A DNA stretch of 35,004 nucleotides from CAYTLW01 sp964438735. GTDB lineage: Bacteria; Myxococcota_A; UBA9042. The first letter of the stretch is position 1. Each line of letters opens with the position of its first letter. Below are positions 1 to 11,488 of this stretch, piece by piece. The notes beneath the pieces are model-generated. The model made no database searches. It was not told where the DNA came from and saw only the letters and a list, made by a program, of their open reading frames with translations. The position numbers and the translations under genes are program-made. The stretch is taken from NCBI GenBank assembly GCA_964438735.1, contig CAYTLW010000083.1:1-35004 (forward strand). The letters are read 5' to 3'.

Positions 1-1210
<1,210 letters not shown>

Positions 1211-1214
<4 letters not shown>

Positions 1215-1762
1215 TCGGCGACCTCCAGGGTCTCCACGGTGAGCTTGTCGTTGGTATAGACACAGATCTCCGAGGCGATGGTCATGGCCTGCCGGGCGAT
1301 GTCCTCGGCCGACAACTCCGTATGTCGCAGCAGCGCGATGGCGGCGGACTCGGCGTAGCGACCTCCCGAACCGATGGCAGCCACGCCGCTGTCGGGCTCG
1401 ATGACGTCGCCGGCGCCGCTGATAATCAACGTTTCAGTCGCATCCGCAGCGATGAGCAACGCCTCCAGGCGGCGCAGGATCTTGTCGGTGCGCCAGTCCT
1501 TGGCCAGCTCCACAGCCGATCGCCGCAGCTGGCCGTTGAAGGACTTCAGCTTGGCTTCGAAGCGCTCGAAGAGCGTGAACGCGTCGGCGGTACTGCCGGC
1601 AAAACCGACGATAACCTGGCCGTCATGCAGGCGACGGACCTTGCGCGCGGTGGATTTCATCACGGTGTCGCCGAGGGTCACCTGGCCGTCGCCGGCGACG
1701 ACAGCGGAGTCGCCGCGCCGAACGGCGATGATGGTCGTGCCCCGTGGGCCGGACTGGGTCAT
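1211..1762 (-). CDS. hslV: ATP-dependent protease proteolytic subunit HslV
   Basis: Threonine peptidase of the HslUV complex, 183 aa, usual family length. The start at 1762 is preceded by GGAGGTG with six bases of spacing; the open frame extends further upstream, but that extension does not look like HslV. The protein begins MTQSGPRGTTIIAVRRGD. In the family the mature enzyme starts at the Thr of TTI, so here Thr9 would be the nucleophile and residues 1-8 a short propeptide ending in Gly. AGDGQVTLGDTVMK and VIVGFAGSTADAFTLFERFE are family hallmarks. First gene of the hslV-hslU operon; its stop overlaps the hslU start. Confidence 0.96.
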
Positions 1763-1789
1763 GAAAGCACCTCCAGATGCGGTCCGGTC

Positions 1790-1807
1790 CGATGCGGCGT
1801 CGCATCG
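1790..1807 (-). promoter_or_regulatory. Hairpin in the hslVU leader
   Basis: A perfect 7-bp inverted repeat (CGATGCG / CGCATCG) with a 4-base loop lies 28 bases upstream of the hslV start. A looser outer pairing (ggtcc / ggacc) flanks it. It would fold in the 5' leader of the hslVU transcript. E. coli hslVU also has a stabilising 5' stem-loop, so a similar role is possible, but that is inference. Confidence 0.35.
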
Positions 1808-1976
1808 CACGCGGGACCGCTGGCAACAAAGGTCGCCCGCCGCCGGCGTCAAGTCGCCAGGAGGGTCAGGTATTGACACTTGACACCTTTTTGCCTGCAA
1901 GCAGGACGCAACGTGACCCTGGACGCGACCGCACAACGCTGACATAGATGCACTTCCTCACCTGTCGAGGTCGGCC

Positions 1977-4274
1977 ATGCGCCCATCTGTCGCTTCGTTG
2001 TCGTTGTTGCTGCTCCCGGTGCTGTTGGCATCGGCCTGCACCCAAGAAGAACCCACCGAAACCACCGACCCTGGCCCTCCCCCCACCGAGCTGACGGTCG
2101 AAGACCTGAGCAAATGGGTCGACCCGATGATCGGCACCGACGGGTCGGGCAACGTGCTGCCCGGCGCCCTGGTGCCCCATGGCATGGTGCGGGCCAGCCC
2201 GGATACGGACGACAAGGCGGGCGCGATCGCCGCCTACCACTACGACGCGGACAAGCTGGCTGGCTTCTCCCATACCCATCTGCTGGGCCCTGGCGGCTCG
2301 AGCAATGGCTACTCGCAGGTGCTGGTGATGCCTTATGCCGGCACCATCACCGACGCCCTGCCGGACCACCTGGCGCCGTTTTCGCACGACACGGAAGTGG
2401 CTGAGCCGGGCTACTACGCCGTGACGCTGGATGACTCGAAGATCCGGGTCGAGTTGACGGCCACGGCACATGCGGCGGTTCATCGGGTGACCTGGCCCAA
2501 AGGTGCGCAGACAGGTTGGTTGTTCGACCTGGGCTACAGCAACGGCAAACCCGCCGACGGCCGCATCGAGCGCGTGGGCAAGCGGGTGGTGCGAGGCATG
2601 GCGCGCTACAACGTGCATCCCATGCTCAAGCTGGTGCTCAAAGAAGAGCCGACGGCCGATTCCATGGTCTTCTTCCACGCCATCTTCGACCGCGACATGG
2701 TCGACTCGGGCGCCTTCCGCGACGGCAAGTTGCTGCAGCCCGACGCCAACCCGGCCACGGGCAAGGCGGTGGGCGCGTGGCTGGGATTCGGGGCCGACGT
2801 GGCCACGGTCACCATGCGCATCGGCATCTCCTTCATCGACGAAGCGCAGGCCGAGGCGAACCTGAAGGCCGAGGTGGCGGACGATGACTTCGATACGGTG
2901 CGCAAGCAGGCGCGGCAGGCATGGAATCGGGTGCTGAGCCGCGTGAAGTTGTCGGACGGCGACAAACGCGCCGGCACCGCCAAAGAATCAGAAGCCAGGC
3001 GGCGCATCTTCTACACGGCGCTCTACCACTCGTTCTTTCAACCCGCCGATTACACCGAGGTCGGCGGTCGCTTTCATTCCGCAGCCGATGGCAAACACAA
3101 CGTGCATGACGGGCAGGGCCGGCGCTTCTACACCGACGACTGGTGCATGTGGGATACCTTCCACACCCTGCATCCGCTGGGCACGCTCATCGAGCCCGAG
3201 ATCCGCGGCGATATCGCCTGGTCCATGCTGCACATCTACAAGGAGGGCGGCTGGCTGCCCAAGTGCACGTGGAACGCCACCGGCTACTCGCGGGTGATGA
3301 CCGGCAACTCCGCCGTGCCCATCATCGCCGACAGCTACGTCAAGGGATTGCGCGACTTCGACGCCGACCTGGCCTGGCAGGCCGTGTACAAGACCCTGAC
3401 CCAGGACAACGACAATCCTGGCTCCGACTTCCTCTGCGGCTACCTCAACCTGGGCACCGTGCCCGAGTACATCACCCTCGGCTGGGTGCCGGCGCCATGC
3501 GACAACACCCAGTCCGCTTCCATGACGCTGGAGTACGCCCAGGCCGACTCCGCCGGGGCGCGTTTCGCCGAGGCCAGGGGCGACAGCAAGAACGCCGCCC
3601 ACTTCGACGCCCGCTCGGCCAACTGGAAGAACCAGTTCAACCCCGAAAAAGGCTTCATGCAGGCCCGCAACGCCGACGGCTCCTGGGTCGAACCCTTCGA
3701 TCCGTCGGCCTATGCGGTCTACTTCGTCGAGGCGACCAGTTGGATCTTCACCTTTTCGGTGCCCCACGACCCGGAAGGACTCGCCAAGGCCCTGGGCGGT
3801 GACCAGGCCATGGTCGACAAGCTGGACGCATTCTTCGCCGCCGGCGAGTTCGAGATCAGCAATGAGCCGAGCTTCCACATCCCCTGGATGTACGGCCGCG
3901 TCGGCCGACCCGACAAGGCCCAGGACCGGCTCGCCACCGTGCTGGCCAAGGACTTCGATGCCTCGCCGGGAGGACTGCCCGGTAACGACGACGCCGGCGC
4001 CACCTCGGCCTGGTATGTGCTCAACGCCCTGGGCATCTATCCGCTGGCGCCCGGTGACGGCATCTGGGAGCTGGGCGCGCCGATGTACCCGCGCGCCGAA
4101 CTGTGGATTCCGGCTGGAGACGACAAGGGCCACGCGCTGGTCATCGAGTCACCCGGCGCCGGTCAGCCTGGCCATCGGGTCACGCGGGCCGTCTTGAACG
4201 GCGAGGAGCTGCCCGCGCTGCGCGTGGCCCACAAGCGGATCGCGCGCGGCGGTGTGCTGCGTTTGTTGCCCTGA
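1977..4274 (+). CDS. GH92-family alpha-mannosidase, lipoprotein
   Basis: Putative exo-alpha-mannosidase of glycoside hydrolase family 92, which are inverting, calcium-dependent enzymes acting on mannose-containing glycans. The 765 aa match the family size. It starts with a lipoprotein signal ending LLASAC (Cys21), so the enzyme is probably membrane-anchored outside the cytoplasm. Family signatures include VDPMIGTDGSGNVLPGALVP near the N-terminus, GFSHTHLLGPG, DDWCMWDTFHT, and the diagnostic GNDDAGATSAWY followed by LGIYPLAPG near residue 680. The Shine-Dalgarno is weak (GAGGTC). It is divergent from hslVU and followed about 80 bp later by a small lipoprotein gene. Substrate linkage cannot be told from sequence alone. 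Confidence 0.9.
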   Translation: MRPSVASLSLLLLPVLLASACTQEEPTETTDPGPPPTELTVEDLSKWVDPMIGTDGSGNVLPGALVPHGMVRASPDTDDKAGAIAAYHYDADKLAGFSHTHLLGPGGSSNGYSQVLVMPYAGTITDALPDHLAPFSHDTEVAEPGYYAVTLDDSKIRVELTATAHAAVHRVTWPKGAQTGWLFDLGYSNGKPADGRIERVGKRVVRGMARYNVHPMLKLVLKEEPTADSMVFFHAIFDRDMVDSGAFRDGKLLQPDANPATGKAVGAWLGFGADVATVTMRIGISFIDEAQAEANLKAEVADDDFDTVRKQARQAWNRVLSRVKLSDGDKRAGTAKESEARRRIFYTALYHSFFQPADYTEVGGRFHSAADGKHNVHDGQGRRFYTDDWCMWDTFHTLHPLGTLIEPEIRGDIAWSMLHIYKEGGWLPKCTWNATGYSRVMTGNSAVPIIADSYVKGLRDFDADLAWQAVYKTLTQDNDNPGSDFLCGYLNLGTVPEYITLGWVPAPCDNTQSASMTLEYAQADSAGARFAEARGDSKNAAHFDARSANWKNQFNPEKGFMQARNADGSWVEPFDPSAYAVYFVEATSWIFTFSVPHDPEGLAKALGGDQAMVDKLDAFFAAGEFEISNEPSFHIPWMYGRVGRPDKAQDRLATVLAKDFDASPGGLPGNDDAGATSAWYVLNALGIYPLAPGDGIWELGAPMYPRAELWIPAGDDKGHALVIESPGAGQPGHRVTRAVLNGEELPALRVAHKRIARGGVLRLLP

Positions 4275-4353
4275 ACCCCAGCGTCGGCCTGTTCCTGTTG
4301 CAGCCGGTGGTCGACGTCGCTACGGTGTCTGCCCCGGCCGCAATGGAGCGCAC

Positions 4354-4809
4354 ATGTCCGTCATCTCATCCAGGTCGCGACGTCGAGGCGCCGCGCGACG
4401 TTTGGCCGTGGCCGTCACCCTGTGCGCCGTGGCATCTGGCACGGCCGGCTGCGTCATTGGCGACGAGTGCGCCGGTTCGCCGACCATCACGAGTTTCACT
4501 GCCACGCCCACCACCGTGGCTGCCGGCGAGCAGGTGAGCACGACGTTGTCGGTGGAGAACTTCACCATCGGCCATGACGAACATGGCCACGATGGGCATA
4601 CGCACGGGTGCACAACTGGTCATGCCCACATCTACCTCGATGACCTGATGACCAACCCGCTGGCCATGCCGATGAAGGCCTCGGCGTCGGTGACGATTCC
4701 AGCCGATACGGAGCCGGGCAAACACGAACTCATCGCCAGGCTGCACGGTTCGGACCACAAGATCCTGGAGCCGCAGGTCAAGAAGACCGTGGTGATCGAG
4801 GTGAAATAG
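4354..4809 (+). CDS. Small His-rich lipoprotein, function unknown
   Basis: 151 aa, starting at the ATG with GGAG seven bases upstream; the same frame is open further up without a better start. The N-terminus is Arg-rich with a hydrophobic stretch ending GTAGC (Cys28 or so), a slightly atypical lipobox. Residues about 70-95 are a histidine-rich run (GHDEHGHDGHTHG, then TTGHAHIYLDD) that could bind metal. The rest reads like a small beta-sandwich (ASVTIPADTEPGKHELIARL, then HGSDHK), reminiscent of secreted copper-site or DUF4399-like domains, but I cannot name the family. Its last 32 bp overlap the 3' end of the convergent kinase-cyclase gene. Confidence 0.75.
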   Translation: MSVISSRSRRRGAARRLAVAVTLCAVASGTAGCVIGDECAGSPTITSFTATPTTVAAGEQVSTTLSVENFTIGHDEHGHDGHTHGCTTGHAHIYLDDLMTNPLAMPMKASASVTIPADTEPGKHELIARLHGSDHKILEPQVKKTVVIEVK

Positions 4810-7800
4810 CCTGCAACTGCGCAGCCAGGAACGCGGTCGCATCCGGCGGCATCGACGTGAAGCCGATGCGGGTGCTGCCATCGGAACCATGCAGCACCTT
4901 GCCGTAGACATCGCCGGCTACAGGCGCGCCGGCGCCATCCAATAGCAGCAGCTTCACATTCGTCAGCGGCGCCATCTGCGCATCCGTGCGCATCTCCGCC
5001 TCTTGCGCCGATAGCGTGGTCAATCTGCCCGCGTGGCTGGTGGGCCCGACCACGCCGCCCGAGACGACCGAGAACTGCACGTCGATAGGTGTCGTCAGCG
5101 GCACCGCATCGTCAGCGACGCGCTGGTACTCGATCGGCGTCTCGCCGGCCATACCCGACACTTCGTACAAGGTCAGCGGCCGGCCGACACCCTTGGCCGA
5201 GAAGGCCATCGAGCCAGACAGGTGAACATCCGGACGTGTCGCCTCTGCTGTCGCCTCGGAGATCAGAATCTGCCCGCCGACGGTGCAGGACTCGATGCGC
5301 GCGGCCAGGTTCACGTCCAGGCCGATGGCGCTGTACTTGGTACGATCCTGGCTGCCGATATTGCCCACGACCGCGGCGCCGCTGTGGATGCCGATGCCCA
5401 TCTCCAAGCTCTTCATGTGGGCATCCCCCAGTTCCTTGAGCCGCTCCAGGGCCAGCATCATCTCCAGCGCACAGGCCACGGCACGTCGCGGCGCGTCTTC
5501 CTGGGCGATGGGCGCGCCGAAGAAGACAAAGAGGCCGTCGCCGAGGATGGCGTTGATGGTGCCGCCGTGGCGGTGGATCACCGAGAACATCGCCTCGAAA
5601 TAGCTGTTCAGCAGCGTAAGCACGTCTTCAGCCGCAAGGCGCTCGGCCAGCGAGGTGAAGCCGCGCACATCGGAGGACAACACGGTGATGGGCCGTCGCT
5701 CGCCGCCCAGCTTCAGAGCTTCAGGGACTTCGAGGAGGTGCTCGACCACATCGTCCGAGACATATCGGCCAAAGACCGAACGGATGAACTCGTTGCGCGC
5801 GATGAGGCTCCGCTGCGCCACCTGCAGGTCGTCCAGTGTGCCCTCCAGCTGCACATTCTTCTGGGCCAGCTGTTCGGTGCGCCGGGCCACCTGCGCTTCC
5901 ATCTCGTTATAGAGCCGCGCGTTCTCGAACGAGATGGCGAACTGCGAGGCGAGCAGGTTGACCACCTCGAGACGGTCGGCGGTGAAGGCGCCCGTCACGG
6001 CCCGATTCTCCAGGTAGAGCACACCGACCAGTTGACCCTTGTTCGCAGCGGGATGCACAGGATCGAGCCGGGACGCTGGCTCGCGATGTAGGGATCTCGG
6101 GCGAATCGGCCGTCCTGCACCGCGTCATCCAGCGCAACGACCGCCGACGTGCGCGCCGCGTAGTACACGACGGCGGCCGGCACGTGCTCGTAACCGCCCA
6201 GGGACAGGTTCAAGTCCACGTGGGTCTGCAGCGATTCGCCGCCGTCTTCGTCGATGGTCATGGACGCAGCAGCGCGAACCGCCAGCTCGCCCCGTTCGCT
6301 GACGACCAGCACACCGTGGCTGGCGCCGGCATTCTCCAGGACGCCGGCCATCAAACGTTCGAGCAGCCGGTCGAGGCGAATCTCGCCCGATATGGCCTGG
6401 GCCGCTTTGATGACCGAGGCCAGGTCCAGTAGGCCCGTCGACTGCTCGGTGCTGGTGATCGACACCGAGCGTTGGCCAGTCGTTGTCGTGCCTGCTCGAG
6501 GGAGATTGCGGCGCGCGATGGTCGGGAACTCGTCGTCCAGCGCCGCCAGCTTGTGGCCGGCTCCCCAGCGCTCGTAGCCGTAGCGGGCCTGCGCCAGGTA
6601 GCCCCCGGCCAGCTCGTCGCGACCCTGCGCTGCCCAGTAGCGACCGGCCAGCTCGCAAGCCAGGGCGTGGTCGGCGGGCCATTGATGCGTCTCCGCAAGG
6701 TGAATCGCCGTCTCATAGCCCTGGATCGCGGCCGCGCCGTCGCCTTGTAAGCGCGCCCCCTCGGCGCGCACCCGCGCCACGGTGTTCCCCCACTTGGCTT
6801 CGCAATGGCCGGCAANNNNNNNNNNCGCCCCTGGGTCCCCCCCCGCCCCCCCCCCGGGCCGCCCGCCCGCCCGGCCGCCTGCCCCCCCCCCCCCCCCGCC
6901 CCCCACGAGCGCCAGGGTGTGCCCCCAGTTGGCTTCGCAATGGCCGGCATAGCCTTCGAGCTGGGCGACGATCGCGGCCATCTGTTCGGCGTGCCCACCG
7001 TCGAACTCTTCTCCTCGCTCGGTCAGGTCGCCGGCCAGGCAGAGGCCGGTATAGAACGCCAGGCGCCCGACGCAGATGTTGCCCGGGATCGCGGCCACCG
7101 TCGCCGTCGCCGCCGCGGACGCCGCCAGCGCCGCGGTCCAGTCGCGGTAGATGGTCAGGGCGCCGCACTTGAAGACGTTGTAATAACAAACGATCATCGC
7201 CGCTGCGTTGGCTTCGAGACGCGCTGAGAAGGCCTCGTCATCGAGCCCGTCGCCGGCGAATTCGCCCGCGTGCGCCGTGAGTCCTGCCAGGTCACGGATG
7301 ACCAGGCGACCCGCCAGGCATGCGTCGGTCGCGATCTGATCCTGGTGCCTGCGGCAGTAGGCCAGCTGTTCTTCCGTCTGTACCAGGACATCGTGCAGGG
7401 GCTCGCCGACGATGAAGTCGTTCAGCCCCAGGTAGATCAGGTTGTAGCGCGCGAATTGCAGGCCGCCGGATTGCAGACCAGCGCGCAATCCCTCCTCCAG
7501 GATCGGGCGCGCGGTGCGCATGGGCTCGACCCAGCAGTGGGCGAAGTTGCCGCTCAGAAAACACGCCTCGGTCTTGTCGACGAGGTTGCCGTAGCGGTCG
7601 CAGATGTCACGGCTGAGCACGGTATACGCGTAGCCGCCGGGAGGATCGCCGAAGAGCGCACCGAGCAGGTGCCCGTATTGCGCGTAGACGGCCTGTGCGT
7701 CCCGTGGCGTGCCGTGGATCGCGATGAGCCTCATCGCCTCGAAACCGACGACGCTGTAGAGCAGCGGGTTGATATAGAACGCCGGCGCCATGCTCCAGCT

Positions 7801-10518
7801 CAGCAGGCGGCAGCGCGCCTGGGCGATCTCGTCGGTCATCAGCGGGCGATCCAGCAGCGACGACGGCTCGACGCCGGCCAGGGCTTTCTGCAGCTCGCCG
7901 AACGAGGCCAGCATGGCGTTCATGTAGTCGTCATCGACCAGGTTGAAGTCCAACAGGGCCAGGCCGCGACGGGCGGCGTCAATGGCTTCGGGGTAGCGGC
8001 CCAGGAGGGTGTGCTGACGCACGAGCACCACGTGCAGGTCGGCCCGCTCCACGTCTGTCTGCGCGTGCTGCAGGCAGGCCTCAATCAGGGTCTGGGAGCG
8101 GTCGTGTAGCGCCGCCGCGTGCGTGGCTTCGGCGGCTGTGCGATGCAACTCCATGGCCAGTTCGTACTCCGCGACCCAGGCGTCCGGTGCCAGCAGTTCG
8201 ATGCCCAGTTCGCAGTATTGCGCGGCGGCGTCGTGGGCCGCAGACGCCGCTGCTCGACGTCCCGCCTCCAGGTTGAGCCGTGCCAGGGCCAGGCGTTCGC
8301 CGGGCTCGTCGATCAGCGTTCGGCCTCGATTGAGCTGGAATACGATGTCAAAGAGCGCTTGCTGTCGCTCGCCAGTGTCGGGCTGCTCATGGAGCAGCCG
8401 GCCGATGGCCAGGTGTGTGCGGACGCGATCGGTCTCGGCCATGGACTCGTAGGCAGCCTGCTGGATCCGATCGTGGAAGAAGCTGCAGCGCTGCTCCGGC
8501 GAACTCTCGTCCGAGATCAAGGCGTCCAGCTCGGAGGTCGCCACCACAAGCCCCTGCTCGACGGCCGGCACGAGCGTCCGCCACACCTGCTCGACGGTCT
8601 GCTGCTGGATCGCGGCGACGGTCGGCAGCTCGAAGGTCGCGCCCGCGCAGGCAGCGACCTGCAGGACCTGCAGGGTCCGCGCATCGTGGCGCTGGAGCCG
8701 ACCGGCCATCAGGCCGAGGACGCTCTCCGTGGAGCCCCGGGCCTGGATGTCCGCCAGCTGCCAGACCCATCGACCGAGCTGGCGATCCAGCCGAATCAGC
8801 CCGTCGGCCGCCAACGTCTTGACGTATTCGCGCACGAAGAGCGGATTGCCTCCGGTGTTGCGCACGATCAGTCCGGCGAGTGCCTCGGTCTCGCTGGCCA
8901 GGCCGTGGGTGCAGTCGGTGAGCAGGCGGGCCACGTCCTCGGTGGACAGCGGCGTCAACGCCAACTCAACCAGGCGGATGCCGTCGGTGCGCAGGTCGCG
9001 CAAAGTGGCGGTCAGCGGGTGCGTGCCGTCCACCTCGTCATCGCGATAGGCGCCGAGCACCAGAAGGGCCTGGCGTTCGTCGCTCATGAGCCCGTGCATC
9101 AGCTTCAGGCTGGCGGCATCGGCCCACTGCAGATCGTCCAGGAATAGCACCACCGGATGATCCGGGCGGGCAAATACGCGCACGAAGTCGCGGAATACGC
9201 CATCGAGACGGTTCAGCGTCTCGGCGGCCCCCAATTCCTGAACCGGCGGCTGCGGTCCGATGATCAACTCGACCTGGGGAATGACGTCGATGATGAGCCC
9301 GCCATTGGGACCCAGGGCGGCGACGAGGTCGTTGCGTAGCCGATCGAGGCGATCGGCGCTCTGCCCCAGCAGCTCGGTGACCAGACCGCTGAACGCCGCG
9401 ACCAAGGCCGAAAAGGGCGCGCGTCGGAATTGCTCGAATTTACCCAGGACGTAGTAGCCCCGTCGCGCCGTGAGCGGGCCGAAGAGCTCCTGGACCAGGG
9501 CCGACTTGCCCATGCCTGCCGCGCCGGTGACCAGCACGCCGGCGGTGCGGGAGAGCGCAGATTGTCTGCCGCTGGCGGTGGCTTCGAGGGCGGCGACGAG
9601 CTGTGCTGCGGCGTCTCCGCGACCGTAGAGGCGGGGCGGAATCAACAAGCGCTCGGACACGTCTTCGGCGCCGATCTCGAAGGGCTCGATATGGCCGTCC
9701 AGGAGTCCCGCGCGGCATCGGAGCAGGTCGGCAAGCAGACCTGCGGTGCTGTGGTAGCGGTCCTCGACGCGCTTGCTGAGCAGGCGCATGACGATGTGGT
9801 TGAGTACAGACGGCAGTGTTGGCGCGACCTCGAGCAACGACCTCGGTTTGCGGGCGATGTGCGCGTGGACCAGCTCCATGGGGTCGTCGGTGGCGAACGG
9901 CAACTGGCCGCCGAAGAGCTGGTAGAGCGTCACGCCGAAGGAGTAGAGATCCGAACGGAAGTCGACGCTGGCCCGGACCCGTCCTGTCTGCTCGGGCGAG
10001 ATGTAGCGCAACGTGCCCTGCAGTCGGCGACGGTTGGAAAACGCGGGCCGCTCGCTGCTCAGCGCCGTGGCGATGCCGAAATCGATCAGCTTGACCTGGC
10101 CCGTGCCTGGATTGCGAACGATGTTGGACGGGTTGATGTCCTTATGCACCACGTGCTGGCGGTGCACATCACACAGCCCCGTGGCCACGTCGATGGCGAT
10201 ATCGAGCCGGTCACCCAGACCCAACGCCGGGTCATCGAGCTGGTCCAGCAACGCCACGCCGCCGAAGTCCTCCTGCACCAGCGCCCAGCGCCGCCGATCG
10301 GTCACCAGCGCATGGGCAGCGACCACATGCTCCGACCTGACTGACGACAGCGTCTCGTATTCATGGCGGAAGCGGGCGATCTCCTCGGGCTTCGGATGGA
10401 GCTGCTGGAGGATCTTCAGCACCACCGGCCGGCCATCCGGGGCCGTCCCGCGGAGCACGTCATAGCGGCGGCCTGTGTAGAGGCGCTGGCCGAAGCTGTA
10501 GCTGGCGAGGCTGGTCAT
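4778..10518 (-). CDS. Giant Ser/Thr kinase - ATPase - GAF - class III cyclase signalling protein (frameshifted and gapped in this assembly)
   Basis: One gene of about 1,870-1,910 codons split by sequence damage. The ATG at 10518 has GGAG five bases upstream. Order, by rough residue: kinase domain 8-270 (VLKIL, HKDINPSN instead of HRD, DFG, SPEQ), AAA/NB-ARC-like predicted ATPase with Walker A GAAGMGKS near 330 and Walker B LFLDDLQWAD near 460, a long helical region to about 1,350, GAF about 1,365-1,520, a coiled linker, class III cyclase about 1,600-1,790 and a C-terminal domain resembling PilZ. Cyclase metal Asps are present (SSDVRGFTSL, GDG), as are the transition-state Asn and Arg (VNLAARIE). 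The frame breaks near 6046, where one C seems missing, and Ns at 6816-6825 lie in duplicated sequence. Probable role: a cytoplasmic kinase making a cyclic nucleotide. Confidence 0.88.
6044..6049 (-). other. Single-base frameshift inside the kinase-cyclase gene
   Basis: Upstream of this point the GAF domain reads SQRPGSILCIPL and then runs into nonsense and a stop. The other frame resumes as NKGQLVGVLYLENRAVTGAF. Adding one base (CTGCG to CTGGCG on the coding strand) restores CIPLANKGQLVGVLYLEN, the usual GAF sequence. A sequencing or assembly deletion is more likely than a natural mutation because the domains on both sides are intact. Confidence 0.8.
6774..6814 (-). repeat. 41-bp direct repeat flanking the gap, copy 1
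   Basis: Near-identical to 6909-6949, with three mismatches. It encodes AGHCEAKWGNTVARV, against AGHCEANWGHTLALV in the other copy. The mismatches make this copy look like a lower-quality read end of the same locus and not a true repeat. Confidence 0.8.
6815..6949. other. Assembly artefact: N gap, poly-G tract and duplicated flank
   Basis: Ten Ns (6816-6825) are followed by about 80 bases of almost pure C on the plus strand (G on the coding strand). The 41 bases at 6774-6814 then recur at 6909-6949 with three mismatches, exactly 135 bp apart. Read on the coding strand, the tract after CTGGCGCTCGTG matches the true continuation GTGCGCGCCGAGGGGGCG with the non-G bases mostly turned into G, as happens in dark-cycle poly-G reads. 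Deleting one 135-bp unit leaves the frame intact and yields a normal helical sequence (WGHTLALVRAEGARLQGD). Confidence 0.8.
6909..6949 (-). repeat. 41-bp direct repeat flanking the gap, copy 2
   Basis: Partner of 6774-6814. It joins directly to the good upstream coding sequence (AAIVAQLEGY) and then degenerates into poly-G toward the gap. Confidence 0.8.
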
Positions 10519-10884
10519 GTGGTCTCCATGGTCGACCCTCGCGTGCATCCGCGCTGGTCGTTCCGATTCGGCGCACTCCCCCGTTCCGGGATTTCGGCGA
10601 CGACGCCCCCGCGCGGGCGCCGGCCGCAGGCCACTCGGTTTGCTGACCACAAAGCCTGGAAGTCGGGTGAGGAACCTCGATGCGGTGCGACGCTAGCACG
10701 CGTCTCGCCAACGGTGCTTCCTCAGGGTGCGTAATACACTGATCTCCTGAGTCAAAACCCGCGGATCGCCTGCCGGTGCAGTTGCCAATGATGCCCACCG
10801 GCAGATCGCCGTTGACGGCCGACCTTGCTGCGTCCAGGGCGTCTGAGCTATGATCTCGGCTTGAAAGGGGAACGCGGAGGTCGC
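10519..10884. other. Divergent intergenic region between the kinase-cyclase and lipoprotein genes
   Basis: 366 bp with no convincing gene. It must hold the promoters for the minus-strand kinase and for the plus-strand block that starts at 10885. Apart from the promoter candidate listed separately I see no repeat, hairpin or RNA element. Confidence 0.5.
10825..10854 (+). promoter_or_regulatory. Candidate sigma70-type promoter for the 10885 block
   Basis: TTGCTG (10825-10830) and TATGAT (10849-10854) are separated by 18 bp, placing a start near 10861, about 24 bases before the ATG. The -10 box matches five of six consensus bases; the -35 box matches only the leading TTG. Confidence 0.35.
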
Positions 10885-11469
10885 ATGAGCAGCCGAGCAC
10901 GCCTGAGCAGCCTGACGTTCGCCATAGCTATGACCCTGCTCGCCTGTGATCCAGGAGCCGACGTCGAACCGCCAGGCTGCATGGAACACGCCGAGGCCAC
11001 TCCGACGATCTTCTTGAGCAGCGCGACGGGCGGCGCCGAGGCCTTCGTCGACGGCGCCAAGTTGAAGACCGTGCTCGGTCCTCAGGGCCTGCACATGGCC
11101 TGGTTCACCGTGGATCTGCAGGACTTCGTCCATGGGCGGGTGCCCGGTGAGCGACGCAAGCTCGAATTGAAAGTGCTCACCGACGGTCTGCTGGTCGGCG
11201 CCTTGCGTGAGTCCCGCAAACCCACGCTGGTCGGCGACGATTCGGTGCGCTACGAGCGAATTCGAATCGACGTCTCCAAGGCCGACAACTCCCCCTGCCT
11301 CGACGGCCGGCTCATGCGGCTGCAGGTTGCCACGCAGGACGGCTGCGGGCGGCCGATCAAGGCGGTGCGCGAGCTGGTGATGCACTTTCCGCTTCACCCG
11401 AATATGAACTTCACCCGGGCCGATTGCGAACAGAAATTCCGCGGTCTTGCATCCAGTCCTTCACCTTGA
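10885..11469 (+). CDS. Hypothetical lipoprotein
   Basis: 194 aa; the ATG has a strong GGAGG four bases upstream. The signal peptide ends in the lipobox LLAC (Cys21), so the product is probably anchored in the periplasm or outer membrane. The mature part has several cysteines (GCMEHAE, SPCLDG, QDGCGRP, ADCEQKF) that may pair, and mixed beta-type sequence. I do not recognise the family. It is the first gene of a same-strand block; the next gene starts 19 bp after its stop. Confidence 0.75.
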   Translation: MSSRARLSSLTFAIAMTLLACDPGADVEPPGCMEHAEATPTIFLSSATGGAEAFVDGAKLKTVLGPQGLHMAWFTVDLQDFVHGRVPGERRKLELKVLTDGLLVGALRESRKPTLVGDDSVRYERIRIDVSKADNSPCLDGRLMRLQVATQDGCGRPIKAVRELVMHFPLHPNMNFTRADCEQKFRGLASSPSP

Positions 11470-11488
11470 TGTCGGGAACTGCAACTTG

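Noticed and set aside
1873..1886. Tandem TTGACAC pair as a promoter for the mannosidase
   Set aside because: The -35 boxes are good, but no -10 box lies at usable spacing; it could be an operator, but there is no support.
6774..6949. The 135-bp duplication as a true TPR-type protein repeat
   Set aside because: The spacer is poly-G plus Ns and follows the real sequence with bases turned to G, so it is an artefact.
7270..9147. Long plus-strand frames opposite the kinase-cyclase gene
   Set aside because: They are antisense to confident kinase and ATPase domains and have no recognisable protein features.
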